Origin: Flemingiibacterium sp045586505
Lineage (GTDB): Bacteria; Bacillota; Clostridia; Oscillospirales; CAG-272
Reading direction: 5' to 3'
Assembly: GCA_045586505.1 (NCBI GenBank)
Contig: JAZNAL010000006.1
Location: forward strand, 39,191-103,190
DNA: 64,000 bases
The notes below the pieces were generated by a model. That model had not been told where the DNA came from, ran no database searches, and worked only from the letters and a program-made list of their open reading frames with translations. The stretch's first letter is position 1, and every line of letters begins with the position of its first letter. Both the position numbers and the translations under genes were made by a program. This document shows positions 24,820 to 35,300 of the stretch, piece after piece.

Positions 24820-25929
24820 ATGATCTACTTCGATAACGCGGCAACTACCTTTCCGAAGCCGCCTTCGGTGACGCGCGCCGTAATGAGGGCGATGGAGCGG
24901 TGCGGCAATCCCGGCAGAGGCGGACACGCGCTGTCAATGCGGGCGGCGGAGGAGGTGTACGCCTGCCGCAAGGCCGCGGCGGAGATGTTCGGTGCATCGC
25001 CCGAGCGGGTGGTATTCACCGCGGGCGCCACACATTCACTCAATATGGCTATTGCCGCCTGCAATGGGCGTGATGGCGCAATACTGATAAGCGACCTCGA
25101 GCACAACGCCGTGGTCCGCCCCGCATATGCAACGGGACGGGAGGTACGGGTATTCTCCTCGGCGGTCTCACTATCCGGCAAAGAGCGCACCGCGGCGATA
25201 CTTGCCTCCGTCGCATCGAAGGCATGCGGTGCGGCAGCACTCGTTACCACGGCAGCATCTAACATCTGCGGCGCATCCATGCCCATATCAGATCTCGGAG
25301 CACTCTGCCGTGAGCGCGGGATGCTGTTTGTGGTGGACGGCGCCCAGGCAGGCGGTGTCATAGATCTTGACATGACGCGCGACTGTATCGACATCCTATG
25401 CCTGCCCGCACACAAGGGTCTCTACGGTCCTATGGGATGCGGTATGATGATAATCGGCGAGGGCGTCGAGCTCCCACCGCTCCTTTCGGGCGGCAGCGGC
25501 ACACAGTCCCGCTCCCGCACTATGCCAGAGACACCGCCGGAGCGATACGAAGCTGGAACGCTTCCCCTTCCGGCAATTGCCGGACTGAAGCGCGGCATCC
25601 AGCTTGTAAAAAGAAAAACACCCGACGCCATCCGACGTCATGAAGCAGGGCTTGCACGGCTTGCATCAGATTCGTTGCAGCTCATGGGTGCCCGCGTATA
25701 TGCGCCCCACCATAACGGCGGGATCGTAATCTTTAATATTGACGGCATTCCATCCGAGGATGTGTCTTCCCACCTGGACAAATGCGGAATCTGTACCCGT
25801 GCGGGACTCCACTGCGCCCCTCTCGCTCACGATACCCTCGGAAGCGACGGTGCGGTACGGCTCAGCTTTGGGATATACAATACCGAAGCCGAAGTGAAGG
25901 AATTTCTCCGATCGGTGAGCTGTATTTGA
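24820..25929 (+). CDS. Class V aminotransferase, cysteine desulfurase family
   Basis: About 369 residues, a NifS/SufS-like PLP enzyme. It shows IYFDNAATTFPKPPSV at the start, FTAGATHSLNMAI, VDGAQAGGVIDLDM with the PLP Asp, and LPAHKGLYGPMGCGMM holding the Schiff-base Lys. The segment LHCAPLAHDTLG near the C-terminus (RAGLHCAPLAH) supplies the putative active Cys. This closely fits the EF2568-like subfamily (TIGR01977 as I recall), known beside selenium-dependent molybdenum hydroxylase genes and DUF3343. Start at 24820 with AAAAAGGA ten bases upstream; an earlier ATG lacks a site. Confidence 0.9.
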   Translation: MIYFDNAATTFPKPPSVTRAVMRAMERCGNPGRGGHALSMRAAEEVYACRKAAAEMFGASPERVVFTAGATHSLNMAIAACNGRDGAILISDLEHNAVVRPAYATGREVRVFSSAVSLSGKERTAAILASVASKACGAAALVTTAASNICGASMPISDLGALCRERGMLFVVDGAQAGGVIDLDMTRDCIDILCLPAHKGLYGPMGCGMMIIGEGVELPPLLSGGSGTQSRSRTMPETPPERYEAGTLPLPAIAGLKRGIQLVKRKTPDAIRRHEAGLARLASDSLQLMGARVYAPHHNGGIVIFNIDGIPSEDVSSHLDKCGICTRAGLHCAPLAHDTLGSDGAVRLSFGIYNTEAEVKEFLRSVSCI

Positions 25930-26038
25930 TCAGATCTCCGAGAGCAGTGTATTCAGCTCTGAAAAGCTTGTGAGGATGAGTTCATCATTGGTCGAATTCG
26001 CTTGCGGCTGGGTGGATAAGTCGACGTGAAATTAACTC

Positions 26039-26066
26039 TTGACATTTCGCAAAAAATCGTTATAAT
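26039..26066 (+). promoter_or_regulatory. Promoter upstream of the rRNA methyltransferase
   Basis: TTGACA-16-TATAAT. The expected start point falls on the first bases of the hairpin at 26071-26098. Confidence 0.75.
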
Positions 26067-26070
26067 ATAT

Positions 26071-26108
26071 CTTGGTATCCACGCTTACGGATACCAAGAT
26101 TATTTTTT
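26071..26108 (+). terminator. Hairpin plus T-run directly at the promoter start point
   Basis: Perfect 10-bp stem CTTGGTATCC/GGATACCAAG with an eight-base loop, then ATTATTTTTT. It has the form of an intrinsic terminator, yet starts about five bases after the -10 box. It could be an early attenuator, a stabilising 5' hairpin or a very short transcript. Confidence 0.6.
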
Positions 26109-26194
26109 CGTGAGATTTATTATTCCTTTGCTGTATCTCCTTATACACCGGGTGATCGCATAACTCAAAACAACAAACACACAGGAGAACATTT

Positions 26195-27319
26195 ATGACA
26201 CAAACATACGAATACGTCGCCACCTGCCTTTTCGGACTGGAATCACTCCTTGGTGAGGAGATCGAGGCGCTGGGCTATGAGCGGATCGATACCATTGACG
26301 GAAGGGTTACCTTTCGCGGCGACATGGCGGCGATTGCGAGATGCAATATAAATCTAAGATTTGCAGAACGGCTATTCATAAAGATGGGAAGCTTCCGTGC
26401 GGCGACCTTTGCGGAGCTGTTTGACGGAACCAACGCCCTGCCGTGGGAGGCGTGGATCGCCGAGGACGATGCCTTTCCTGTCAAGGGTCATAGCATCAAG
26501 AGCTCGCTCACATCACTTCCCGACTGTCAGAGTATCGTGAAAAAGGCTATCGTAAACCGCCTTTCCTCAGAATACGGCGTTAGCTGGTTCAAGGAGGAGG
26601 GCGTGAAGTATCAGATTGAGTTCTTCATTTTAAAGGATATAGCAACACTGATGATAGATACCTCGGGCATCGCGCTACACAAGCGCGGTTACCGCCCTGC
26701 CGCAGGCGCCGCACCGCTCCGTGAAACCCTAGCCGCCGCTATGGTGAAGCTGTCGCGACCGCGCGACGAGGTGCTGTTGTGGGATCCCTTCTGCGGCTCG
26801 GGTACTATCGCCATCGAAGCGGCTATGATGATGACAGGCACAGCGCCCGGACTCGGACGATCTTTTGCCGCCGAGGAGTTTTACGACATACCCGAAAAGA
26901 TCTGGAGCGATGCCCGCGAGGAGGCGAGATCCCTTCGCCGCGAAACAGATTTCGAGGTCTACGCCAGCGATATCGACCCGAAAATGGTGGACCTTGCCCG
27001 CGCTAATATACGTCGCGCCGATATGGGCGGTCACATCAAATGCTTCGTGCGCGACGCAACGCAGATCGTCAAGGCGGACCGCCGCGCCACCATCGTGTGC
27101 AATCCCCCCTACGGAGAGCGCCTGTCCGATGCCCCCGAGGTGGAAGTGCTTTACCGTTCCATGGGGCGGTGCTTCTCGAAGCTTGCGCCCTGGCAGATCT
27201 ATATCCTCACCTGTGTCCCCGACTTTGAGCGTATGTACGGCAGACGCGCCGACAAAGTGCGCACTCTCTACAACGGCATGATAAAGTGCGGCTTCTTCCA
27301 GTATTTTAAGAATAAGTGA
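26195..27319 (+). CDS. THUMP-domain class I SAM-dependent RNA methyltransferase (YpsC/RlmL-like)
   Basis: A 374-residue protein: N-terminal ferredoxin-like plus THUMP domain (TCLFGLESLLGEEIEALGY..), then a Rossmann methyltransferase from about residue 165. SAM motif LLWDPFCGSGTIAIEAA is followed by VYASDIDPKMVDLA, and the catalytic NPPYGERLSD marks N2-guanine methylation. This is the RlmL N-terminal half (YpsC of Bacillus), predicted to make m2G in 23S rRNA. CAGGAGAAC precedes the ATG. A promoter with an immediate hairpin lies 130 bases upstream. Confidence 0.93.
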   Translation: MTQTYEYVATCLFGLESLLGEEIEALGYERIDTIDGRVTFRGDMAAIARCNINLRFAERLFIKMGSFRAATFAELFDGTNALPWEAWIAEDDAFPVKGHSIKSSLTSLPDCQSIVKKAIVNRLSSEYGVSWFKEEGVKYQIEFFILKDIATLMIDTSGIALHKRGYRPAAGAAPLRETLAAAMVKLSRPRDEVLLWDPFCGSGTIAIEAAMMMTGTAPGLGRSFAAEEFYDIPEKIWSDAREEARSLRRETDFEVYASDIDPKMVDLARANIRRADMGGHIKCFVRDATQIVKADRRATIVCNPPYGERLSDAPEVEVLYRSMGRCFSKLAPWQIYILTCVPDFERMYGRRADKVRTLYNGMIKCGFFQYFKNK

Positions 27320-27320
27320 T

Positions 27321-27349
27321 GCGGGGCAAAAGCCCCGCATTTCATTTTA
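27321..27349 (+). terminator. Terminator of the methyltransferase gene
   Basis: GCGGGGC-AAAA-GCCCCGC followed by ATTTCATTTT, right after the stop codon. Confidence 0.8.
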
Positions 27350-27433
27350 CTTGGCTCGTAAGTACCCAACTCGAATATTGAAGCAATTTAGACGGCAAAA
27401 ACGCTATTTTCGCAAGATAATTAAGCGGTAACA

Positions 27434-27482
27434 ACATACGGGGAGTAAGCCCGGCCTACGGTCTCGAACCGATCGAATCTTT
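27434..27482. repeat. Half copy of the GGCGGGAG-family repeat
   Basis: ACATACGGGGAGTAAG..CCTACGGTCTCGAACC..TCGAATC matches the left half and central loop of the elements at 32146 and 35628; the right arm is missing. Confidence 0.5.
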
Positions 27483-27551
27483 TATGAATTTTATTGTTGA
27501 TGACGTTCACAAAAATGCAACAACATTACTAAAAAAATACCTATTATCCCC

Positions 27552-27580
27552 TTGACATTATTGCTTATTTATGGTATAAT
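27552..27580 (+). promoter_or_regulatory. Consensus promoter of the giant sialidase-like gene
   Basis: Perfect TTGACA and TATAAT with a 17-base spacer, then a short leader and TAGGAGGAACAC before the ATG at 27623. Its paralogue at 32321-32349 reads TTGACT/TAAAAT. Confidence 0.85.
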
Positions 27581-27622
27581 TAATGACAGCAATTTTTTAC
27601 ACATTTTTTCTAGGAGGAACAC

Positions 27623-30600
27623 ATGAAAACGAAAACCAATTCCATGATCTCACTTGTGCTTTGCATTTTAATGGTCGCTACCATGATGCTAAGCTCCGTT
27701 GTTGCATTTTCCGTAAATGCAAAAGCGGCGACAGATCCCACAACGATCGAAAAGGTCATCGTCGACCACCGTAGTGCAGACGCACTGCAAAAGACTGGCG
27801 GTAAAATTTACGTCCAGGATACCATTCTCGACGAATCCGACCTCTACATCGGCGGTAAGACAAGCTTCGACGAAGCGATGAAAGCGCTTAAGATCGATTA
27901 TTACCCCGATAACACCAAAGCAAACAGACCTTATCCTCATCGCTTCTTGTCCTATGTCAACGGAACAAAAGCTTTGACCAAAGAATATAAATATTTTGTC
28001 GTTGTTTATGCGGCAAATACCACCAAGAACTTTGAGATGTCCCTCTGGAACACTCCCGGTCAGGGCGCCCAGGCCTTTATCACCAAGAACGGTCAGGACA
28101 CCCAAGGCAAGTTCGTCGTTTCTGATCCTATCGATATTTCCACACCTGACGCAGCAGGTTTAAGCAACCTCAGCCGCTGGGAAAGAGGAAGCCTCAATTC
28201 ACTTTTTATTAAGTGCGATGATACCGCGGCCACCTTCTACATTAAGGAATACGGCTTCTTCAAGTCTGCAGAGGATGCTAAGGCTTACTATGCGGCTGTT
28301 GATCTTGAAAAGGATCCCACCACATACATGAGCGGCTACGAAAAGAGCCTCCTCCTTAAAAAGACTTTTACAAACAGCGGTCCCGGCCTTACTCCTATCA
28401 CTTACAGAGACTATATCTATGAAGAGGCACAAGATGCCGCTGAAAACCAGGAAACCTTCGAGGGTGAGCTTCCCGCTCCCGTTATTATGAAGTTCACCTC
28501 CTTTGCGGACATGTCCGATAGCGGCGTATCCCAGGCAAACCTTTCCGGAAACCTCGAGGGTACCTATACTTTTGACAAGACTGTTGGTGCAATCAAGCTG
28601 ACATACTCCATTCCCGATTCGGGAAAAATGCCCAACTACCGTATGATGCCGATGTTCAACTCCAACAAGCCTACCGCGGACCACAAATATGTACGTATCA
28701 CCTACATGACTCCCGATCCCATACCATCGACTATTAACATTATCAACAATGCTATTCCGTCCTTACCAATAACCCTCGTAGGTGACACATCTGTATCAAG
28801 GGGTCAGTGGATAACCTCCAACGCAGTCGACATCTCCGAAAATGATGCGCTCACTCGCTTTATGAGCGGCAAGCAGTGCACCTTCGGTTACACCTCGAAC
28901 ACCGATTCTTCTGTTATCTACATAAAAGAAATCGCATTCTTTGTTACCAAGAAACAGGCTTATGACTACTACGGCGACGAAGAGACTTTCGAAAGTTCGG
29001 GTATGTCCTCTATGACCTTCGGCTCCGACGGTACCGGTACTACCCGTGACGATACAAACACAGGTAATTACGTACTCAACGAAAAAGAAAAAACCGTTGA
29101 CATTTATTACGCCGAAAAGACCGGTCACAAAGTCAACTACATGGTTCAGCTCAAGTTTTTGACTGGCGATATAGAAAAATCACACAAATACGTACGTGTG
29201 CTCTACTCCGCCAAGAATCCCGAAGGCGTTAACGAGAATGTCTCCATGTATTTACACAATAACAGAGATAATAATGATATCATTCTCCTGCAGAAGAACC
29301 TTAAGGACACCGGAGGCGAATTCGTACTCTCCGATACTTCCCTTATCTCCTACGATATGATGGAGAGATTCAAGAGTGAAGGTCTCCACAACTCCATCAA
29401 TATCAACACCACACTCCCCGGCGGTGAGTACAGAATCAAGGCTCTCTACTTCTTCGGAGACAAGCAGTCTGCCGATGCCTTCGCTCTCAGCGCAGGTGAC
29501 TCCACCATTTCTGTTCTCGGCAACGATATTTCCAAATATCAGATCGTAATTCCCGAAGGAGAGCCCTTGCAGCTGAAAACCGCTGCTAATACGCTTGTCA
29601 CCCATATTGAGACCATTTCCAGCGTGAAGCTGCCTATCGTTACCGATGATGCTCCCGCTACCGATTACGAGATTATTCTCGGTCTCGGAAACCGTAGCGA
29701 ATCAAAAGAGCTTTACGCTTCCATGGCGAATAAGTCTCCTTATAACTATGAAGCTAAGGTTATGGGCAACAAGCTTGTTGTTGTCTCCGAATCCCACATT
29801 GCGGTATCTCAGTGCGTTGATTTGATTGCGGAATCCTTCCTTTACAAGGGCAAGACTACCGTTCCCAAAACTCTTACCATTGACAACCACTTCAGCCATG
29901 GCTCCACCTGTAATTATTTGGTTGATTACAACGACTGGGCGCCTTACGAGAATGTAGCAGATCCCGACGTATTCACCGATGATTTCGATGCAGATGACGG
30001 TTACTGGCTGGAGGATGCTAATGGCTCCGAATGGAACATCGTAAACGGCAAGCTTAGCGTTTCCGCTGACAAGCCTACTATTTCTTTCCTTCAGGTTTTC
30101 GAGCCTAATGCCACCATTTCCGCAAAGCTTGCTTACTCCAATGCAGGCGCTGACGGTAAAATGGCACTTATGCTCCGCAGCCCTGCAGCAGATTCTTATC
30201 TGACCGCAGGTTATGACTTCGGTACCGGTGAGTGGTACATTGATTGCCGTGAGTCCAACGACTTCGCAAACTTAAGACTTGCTTCTGCTAAGGCAACCAT
30301 CACACCTAACACCGAATACCTGCTCTCCTTCACAGCAACCAAGAATAACGTTTCCCTGTCGGTTGACGGCAAGCAGATCCTCACGTTAAACAACGTCTCC
30401 CACGTAACTCCCGGACGCATCGGCTTCTATGCAAAGGATGTAACATTTACCGCTGATGATGCAGAGGTAGTTCTCCTCTCCGGTCAGGGCGTTATTATCA
30501 GAAACGTTACTCATAACGTTTTGCCCGATAATACTTTCCGCGAGGGCGGCACTGTAGTTGAGCTTACCGACGGTACTCTCATCTATCAGCACAAGACCAT

Positions 30601-32131
30601 AAGCTTCAAGTCCGTCGACAGCGGCAAGACCTGGGAAAGACTTGATTCCCTCTATTTCAATACCGACGGTCTCTATGCTCAGATTCTTAGACTTAACAAC
30701 GGTGACCTTTTACAGATCAGAGTAATTAACGGCGACAGATATGCAACCATCTCCAAGGATGACGGCAAGACCTGGACTCAGGGCGGCTTTATTTGCACTA
30801 GCAAATACCAAGACAGCAAGTCCAAAGGCACCAACATGAATGATAAGGTTACCCAGATGTCAGATGGCAGAATCATCTACGTTCAAAGCTATTCCGGCGG
30901 CGAAGGTGGAGCATTTGGCGATACGATTATGTGCTTTGACATTGTATTCTACTCCGATGACAACGGAATGACCTGGAAGGAGTCCGAGACCGCAACCTGT
31001 GAGATGAAGGGTAACGAGGACAGACTTGTCTTCGCAGAGAGCAAGGTTATCGAATGTGCTGATGGAACCCTCCGTCTGTACAACTCCTATAACAACTACG
31101 GATGTATTGTATACAGCGAGTCCAAGGACAACGGCGTAACATGGGGTCCCATCGTAACAATGCCTGAGTTTATTTGCTCGCGCTCGTCTATGCAGCTCGT
31201 ACGCGATCCCTACGCTGAAAATGATACTACCTACTATATGGTTTGGGGCAACTCCGTTCCGTGGCCTGACAGCACCGGCAAGGGTAAAACCATGTCTCGT
31301 TCAGCTCTCTCCCTTGCAAAGACCACTGACGGTAAGAACTGGGAATACCTCGGCGACGTATGGCACTGGGAATTCAACTATTTACGCAGAACTGCAAATG
31401 CGCTTCCGGCACACTACGTTGACCCCTTCATTCAGTGCACAAAGGACGCTCTCTTTGTAGGTAGCGGTGTTGCTGAGCGCCTCCCTGTTCTCGGTGATAA
31501 GAGTGACGATTACCATGGCGCACAGCGTCAGCACATCTGGAGGATCTCCCGCGAGACCCTTGGTGAGATCGCAATCCCCGTGAACAAGTTCACCGACGTA
31601 GCATTTGGTGCTCCCTACTACAGTGCAGTTACCTATGTTAACGACGCTGGTCTGTTCCAGGGTACCTCTGCTACTACCTTCGCACCCGACATCGAAATGA
31701 CCCGCTCCATGTTCGTAACCGTACTCGGACGTCTTGATGGCTCGGATATGGCTCAGTACACCACTCCCTCCTTCAAAGATGTTGTGGCAGGTCAGTGGTA
31801 TACCTCCTACGTTGAGTGGGCAGCTGCAAACGGTGTTGTAAACGGCATCGGCAACGGTCTTTACGGCATCAACGATAGCGTCACCATCGAGCAGGCGCTC
31901 ACCATTCTCGGCCGCTACAACGGCTTCAAGCAGAGCAACCCCACCGGTAAGACAGTCGCAGACTTCGCTGACAGCGCGGATGTATCCTCCTGGGCACTTG
32001 AAGGCATGAAGTGGGCTGTTGAAAACGGCATCTACGACGGTCAGCTTGGCAAACTCAATCCCAAAGCCACCGCATCCCGTGCAGTAGTTGCTACAATGTT
32101 CTACAATTACTCCATCGTGTTCGGTAAATAA
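27623..32131 (+). CDS. Giant S-layer-anchored sialidase-like (Asp-box) protein
   Basis: A 1502-residue secreted protein. Signal peptide with AKA cleavage near residue 35. Three related modules of about 165 residues follow (about 60-225, 280-450, 459-625), sharing a KYVRV.Y strand and an IKE..FF..K..A..Y end, probably beta-sandwich glycan-binding units. Next come an alpha/beta segment (about 627-756) resembling domains that precede family 20/67 glycosidases, a LamG/DUF1080-like domain (about 783-953) and a beta-propeller (about 957-1320) with four Asp-boxes (Ser 997, 1044, 1111, 1167) and an FREGG in place of the sialidase FRIP motif (Arg 973). Three SLH domains (1323-1502) anchor it to the wall. 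Hydrolysis of sialyl or other glycans is inferred; substrate unproven. Confidence 0.88.
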   Translation: MKTKTNSMISLVLCILMVATMMLSSVVAFSVNAKAATDPTTIEKVIVDHRSADALQKTGGKIYVQDTILDESDLYIGGKTSFDEAMKALKIDYYPDNTKANRPYPHRFLSYVNGTKALTKEYKYFVVVYAANTTKNFEMSLWNTPGQGAQAFITKNGQDTQGKFVVSDPIDISTPDAAGLSNLSRWERGSLNSLFIKCDDTAATFYIKEYGFFKSAEDAKAYYAAVDLEKDPTTYMSGYEKSLLLKKTFTNSGPGLTPITYRDYIYEEAQDAAENQETFEGELPAPVIMKFTSFADMSDSGVSQANLSGNLEGTYTFDKTVGAIKLTYSIPDSGKMPNYRMMPMFNSNKPTADHKYVRITYMTPDPIPSTINIINNAIPSLPITLVGDTSVSRGQWITSNAVDISENDALTRFMSGKQCTFGYTSNTDSSVIYIKEIAFFVTKKQAYDYYGDEETFESSGMSSMTFGSDGTGTTRDDTNTGNYVLNEKEKTVDIYYAEKTGHKVNYMVQLKFLTGDIEKSHKYVRVLYSAKNPEGVNENVSMYLHNNRDNNDIILLQKNLKDTGGEFVLSDTSLISYDMMERFKSEGLHNSININTTLPGGEYRIKALYFFGDKQSADAFALSAGDSTISVLGNDISKYQIVIPEGEPLQLKTAANTLVTHIETISSVKLPIVTDDAPATDYEIILGLGNRSESKELYASMANKSPYNYEAKVMGNKLVVVSESHIAVSQCVDLIAESFLYKGKTTVPKTLTIDNHFSHGSTCNYLVDYNDWAPYENVADPDVFTDDFDADDGYWLEDANGSEWNIVNGKLSVSADKPTISFLQVFEPNATISAKLAYSNAGADGKMALMLRSPAADSYLTAGYDFGTGEWYIDCRESNDFANLRLASAKATITPNTEYLLSFTATKNNVSLSVDGKQILTLNNVSHVTPGRIGFYAKDVTFTADDAEVVLLSGQGVIIRNVTHNVLPDNTFREGGTVVELTDGTLIYQHKTISFKSVDSGKTWERLDSLYFNTDGLYAQILRLNNGDLLQIRVINGDRYATISKDDGKTWTQGGFICTSKYQDSKSKGTNMNDKVTQMSDGRIIYVQSYSGGEGGAFGDTIMCFDIVFYSDDNGMTWKESETATCEMKGNEDRLVFAESKVIECADGTLRLYNSYNNYGCIVYSESKDNGVTWGPIVTMPEFICSRSSMQLVRDPYAENDTTYYMVWGNSVPWPDSTGKGKTMSRSALSLAKTTDGKNWEYLGDVWHWEFNYLRRTANALPAHYVDPFIQCTKDALFVGSGVAERLPVLGDKSDDYHGAQRQHIWRISRETLGEIAIPVNKFTDVAFGAPYYSAVTYVNDAGLFQGTSATTFAPDIEMTRSMFVTVLGRLDGSDMAQYTTPSFKDVVAGQWYTSYVEWAAANGVVNGIGNGLYGINDSVTIEQALTILGRYNGFKQSNPTGKTVADFADSADVSSWALEGMKWAVENGIYDGQLGKLNPKATASRAVVATMFYNYSIVFGK

Positions 32132-32145
32132 GCAACAATAACATA

Positions 32146-32216
32146 CGGCGGGAGCAAGTCCACCGACCTACAGACTCGAACCAATCGAATCTGTATGGTG
32201 GGACTTACTCCCGCCG
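32146..32216. repeat. Full palindromic repeat (GGCGGGAG family)
   Basis: CGGCGGGAGCAAGTC and GGACTTACTCCCGCCG arms enclose a nested hairpin around CAGACTCGAACC..TCGAATCTG. It follows the stop of the giant gene; an almost identical element follows its paralogue. Confidence 0.8.
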
Positions 32217-32320
32217 CTTTTATGCGTCTATGCGCCAACGGTTACACATCGTTCCACATATAAATGTTATTTACGAATACCGCGACCCGCGACAAAAATT
32301 CGAAAACACCTTTAAACCAC

Positions 32321-32349
32321 TTGACTTTATTGCATCTTTATGATAAAAT
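32321..32349 (+). promoter_or_regulatory. Degraded promoter of the second paralogue
   Basis: TTGACT-17-TAAAAT lies in the same place relative to TAGGAGGAACCC and the ATG as the perfect promoter of the first copy, each box with one change. Confidence 0.6.
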
Positions 32350-32392
32350 ATTGAATAATGAATATTATTTATCTATTATCTAGGAGGAACCC

Positions 32393-35300
32393 ATGAAAAC
32401 AAGCAAAGACAACATTGAGGTAGAGAACTTCGATACCGGCAACTGCGCGGAATTCTTCAATGGTGAGCTTCCCGCTCCCGTTATCGTAAAGCTCGGCTCC
32501 CTTTCGGAGATGTCAGATAGCGGCGTTTCCCTTGCTAGCCTTGAAGGCAACCTCGGGGGAACCTATACCTTTGACAAGGAAGTTGGCGCGCTTAAACTGA
32601 CCTACTCAATTCCCGATTCGGATAAATTAGCAAGATTCCGCATGATGCCGGTGTTCGCCCCAAATAGGCTTACCGCAAATCACAAGTATATGCGTATCAC
32701 CTATATGACCCCCGCGCCTATAGCAGCGAGCATCAATATTATCAACAGCGCCTATACGTCCTCACCTATCACCGTTGTTGATGACACCTCTGTGTCAAAT
32801 GGTCATTGGGTGACCTCCAACGCAGTCGACATCTCCGTAAATGAGGTTCTCCAGCTCTTAATTGACGGTAAGCATTGTACAATCGGCTACACGTCTACCT
32901 CCGATTCCTCTGCTATCTACATAAAAGAATTGGCGTTCTTCGCCACCAAGGCTCAGGCTTACAACTACTACGGTGACGAGGAGACATTCGTCGGTGACGG
33001 TATGTCCGTTTTCACCTTAGGTCCTACCCCCTTCGGTCTCATCCGTCACAAACCCAACGAAGAATACAAGGTACCGCTTTCTTTCCCGGGTGGCGTGTAT
33101 ATAGACCAAGCCCACCGCTTCATCCGTATTCTCTACTCCGCTAAGAATCCTTGCGGCGTTAACGAAGATGTCTCCATGTATATGTGTAATAACAAAGGCG
33201 AATCGTATAACCTCCTCCTGCAGGATAACCTTAAGAATACCGGAGGCGAGTATGTGCTCTCCGAAACCGCCACTATCTCTGATGATATGATGCAGCGCTG
33301 TAACAAGGAAGGCCTCCACAAATGCATGAAACTCTGCGTCAACACCACTCTCCCCGGGGGTGATTACAGCGTAAAGGAGATGTACTTCTTCTCAAGCAAG
33401 AAAGCTGCTGACGCCTTCAAGACAAGTGCAGGCGACACTAAGGTATCCATACTCGGAAATGACATCTCCAAATATCAGATTGTTATTCCGGATGAATTTA
33501 CCTGGAAACTTAAGGGCGCGGCTGACGTCCTTTCCGCTCATATTAAGAGCATCTCCGGTGTAGAACTCCCCATCGTAACCGACGATGCTCCAGCTACCGA
33601 TTATGAGATCATTCTCGGTCTTGGAAACCGCACCGAATCAAAAGAGCTTTACGCTTCAATGGCGGAAAAGTCTCCCCATGTATATGAGGCAAGGATTATG
33701 GGCAACAAGCTCGTAATCGTATCTTCCTCTCACTATGCGGTGGCTACTGGCGCAAATTTCCTTATGGAATCCTTCCTTTACAAGGGTAAGACCACCGTTC
33801 ACAAAACTATTAACATTGACAACTACTTCAACCACGGCTTCAGAACCAATGAAATGACAGTGTTCACCGGCTGGGCACCTTACGATAATGTAGCCAACCC
33901 CGAAGTATTCACAGATAATTTCGATGCTGACAACGGTTACTGGCAGGAGGAAAACAATGACTCCCAATGGAGCATCGGCGACGGCAAGCTGCGCGTTGAC
34001 GCAAGCAAGACCACCATCACCTACCTTCATGTTTACGAGCCTAATGCCACCATCTCCGCAAAGCTTGCTTACTCGAAAGCAGGCGTAAACGGCAAAATGG
34101 CACTTATGCTCCGCTGCTCTGCAATAGATGCATATCTGACCGCAGGCTATGACTTCGGTGACGGCGAGTGGTACATTGATTGCCGCGAGGGTAACGACTT
34201 CGCACCCGTAAGACTAGCCTCCGTAAAAGCACCTATCACTAAAGGAACCGAATACCTTGTCGCTTTCACAGCAACCAAGGAAACCGCTTCCTTGTCTGTT
34301 GACGGCAAGCAGATCATCACTGTAAACGACGCCCATCATGTAACTCCCGGACGCATCGGCTTCTATGCAAAGGATGCAGCCTTCACAGCAGATGATGCAG
34401 AGGTAGTTCTGCTCTCCGGTAAGGGCGTAATCATGAGAAACGTGATCCACAACCGTGTGCCAGATGAGACTTTACGCGAGGGCGGTACGGTAATCGAGCT
34501 TACTGACGGAACTCTCATTTATCAGCACATGACCGTAAGCTTTAAGTCTGTCGACAGCGGCAAGACCTGGACAAGGCTTGATGACATCTATTTTGACACC
34601 GACGGATACCATCCTCAGATTTTCCGACTTAACAACGGTGACATTTTGCAAATAAGGGTAATTTCCGGCGGCAGATATGCAACCATATCTAAGGATGATG
34701 GTAAGACCTGGATACAGGGCGGATTGATCTGCCCCAAATTTTACAAGGACAGTAAAGCTGGCAACCTGAATATGAACGATAAGATTACCCAGATGTCAAA
34801 CGGAAGAATCTTCTATTCTCAGAGCTATACCGCCAGCGGCGACAAGGCTTACAGGGGTTTGTATCATTGCTTTGATATTTTCTACTACTCAGATGATAAC
34901 GGTATGACTTGGAAAGAATCCGAGACCGGAACCTTCGATATAAAGGGAAATGAGGACAGATATTACTTTGCAGAGAGCAAGATTCTTGAATGCGCGGATG
35001 GAACCCTCCGTCTGTACAACTCTTGGAACAACTACCACTGCATAGTATACAGTGAGTCCAAGGACAACGGCGTGACATGGGGTCCCATCGTAACAATGCC
35101 TGAGTTTATATGCTCTCGTGCCTCCATGCAGCTTGTACGCGATCGGTATGCTGACAACGACACCACCTACTACATGGTTTGGGTAAACTCGTTTGCCTTA
35201 CCCGATGAGGGCAGCCCCAAGGGTAAATCCATGACAAGAGCAGCTCTCTCCCTTGCAAAGACCACAGACGGTAAGAATTGGGATTACATTGGCGATGTTT

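Larger units (their letters stand above)
27320..27622. other. Intergenic region: terminator, half repeat and promoter
   Basis: About 300 bases without a gene. In order it holds the methyltransferase terminator, half of a GGCGGGAG-type repeat (27434-27482) and the promoter of the giant surface protein. Confidence 0.6.
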
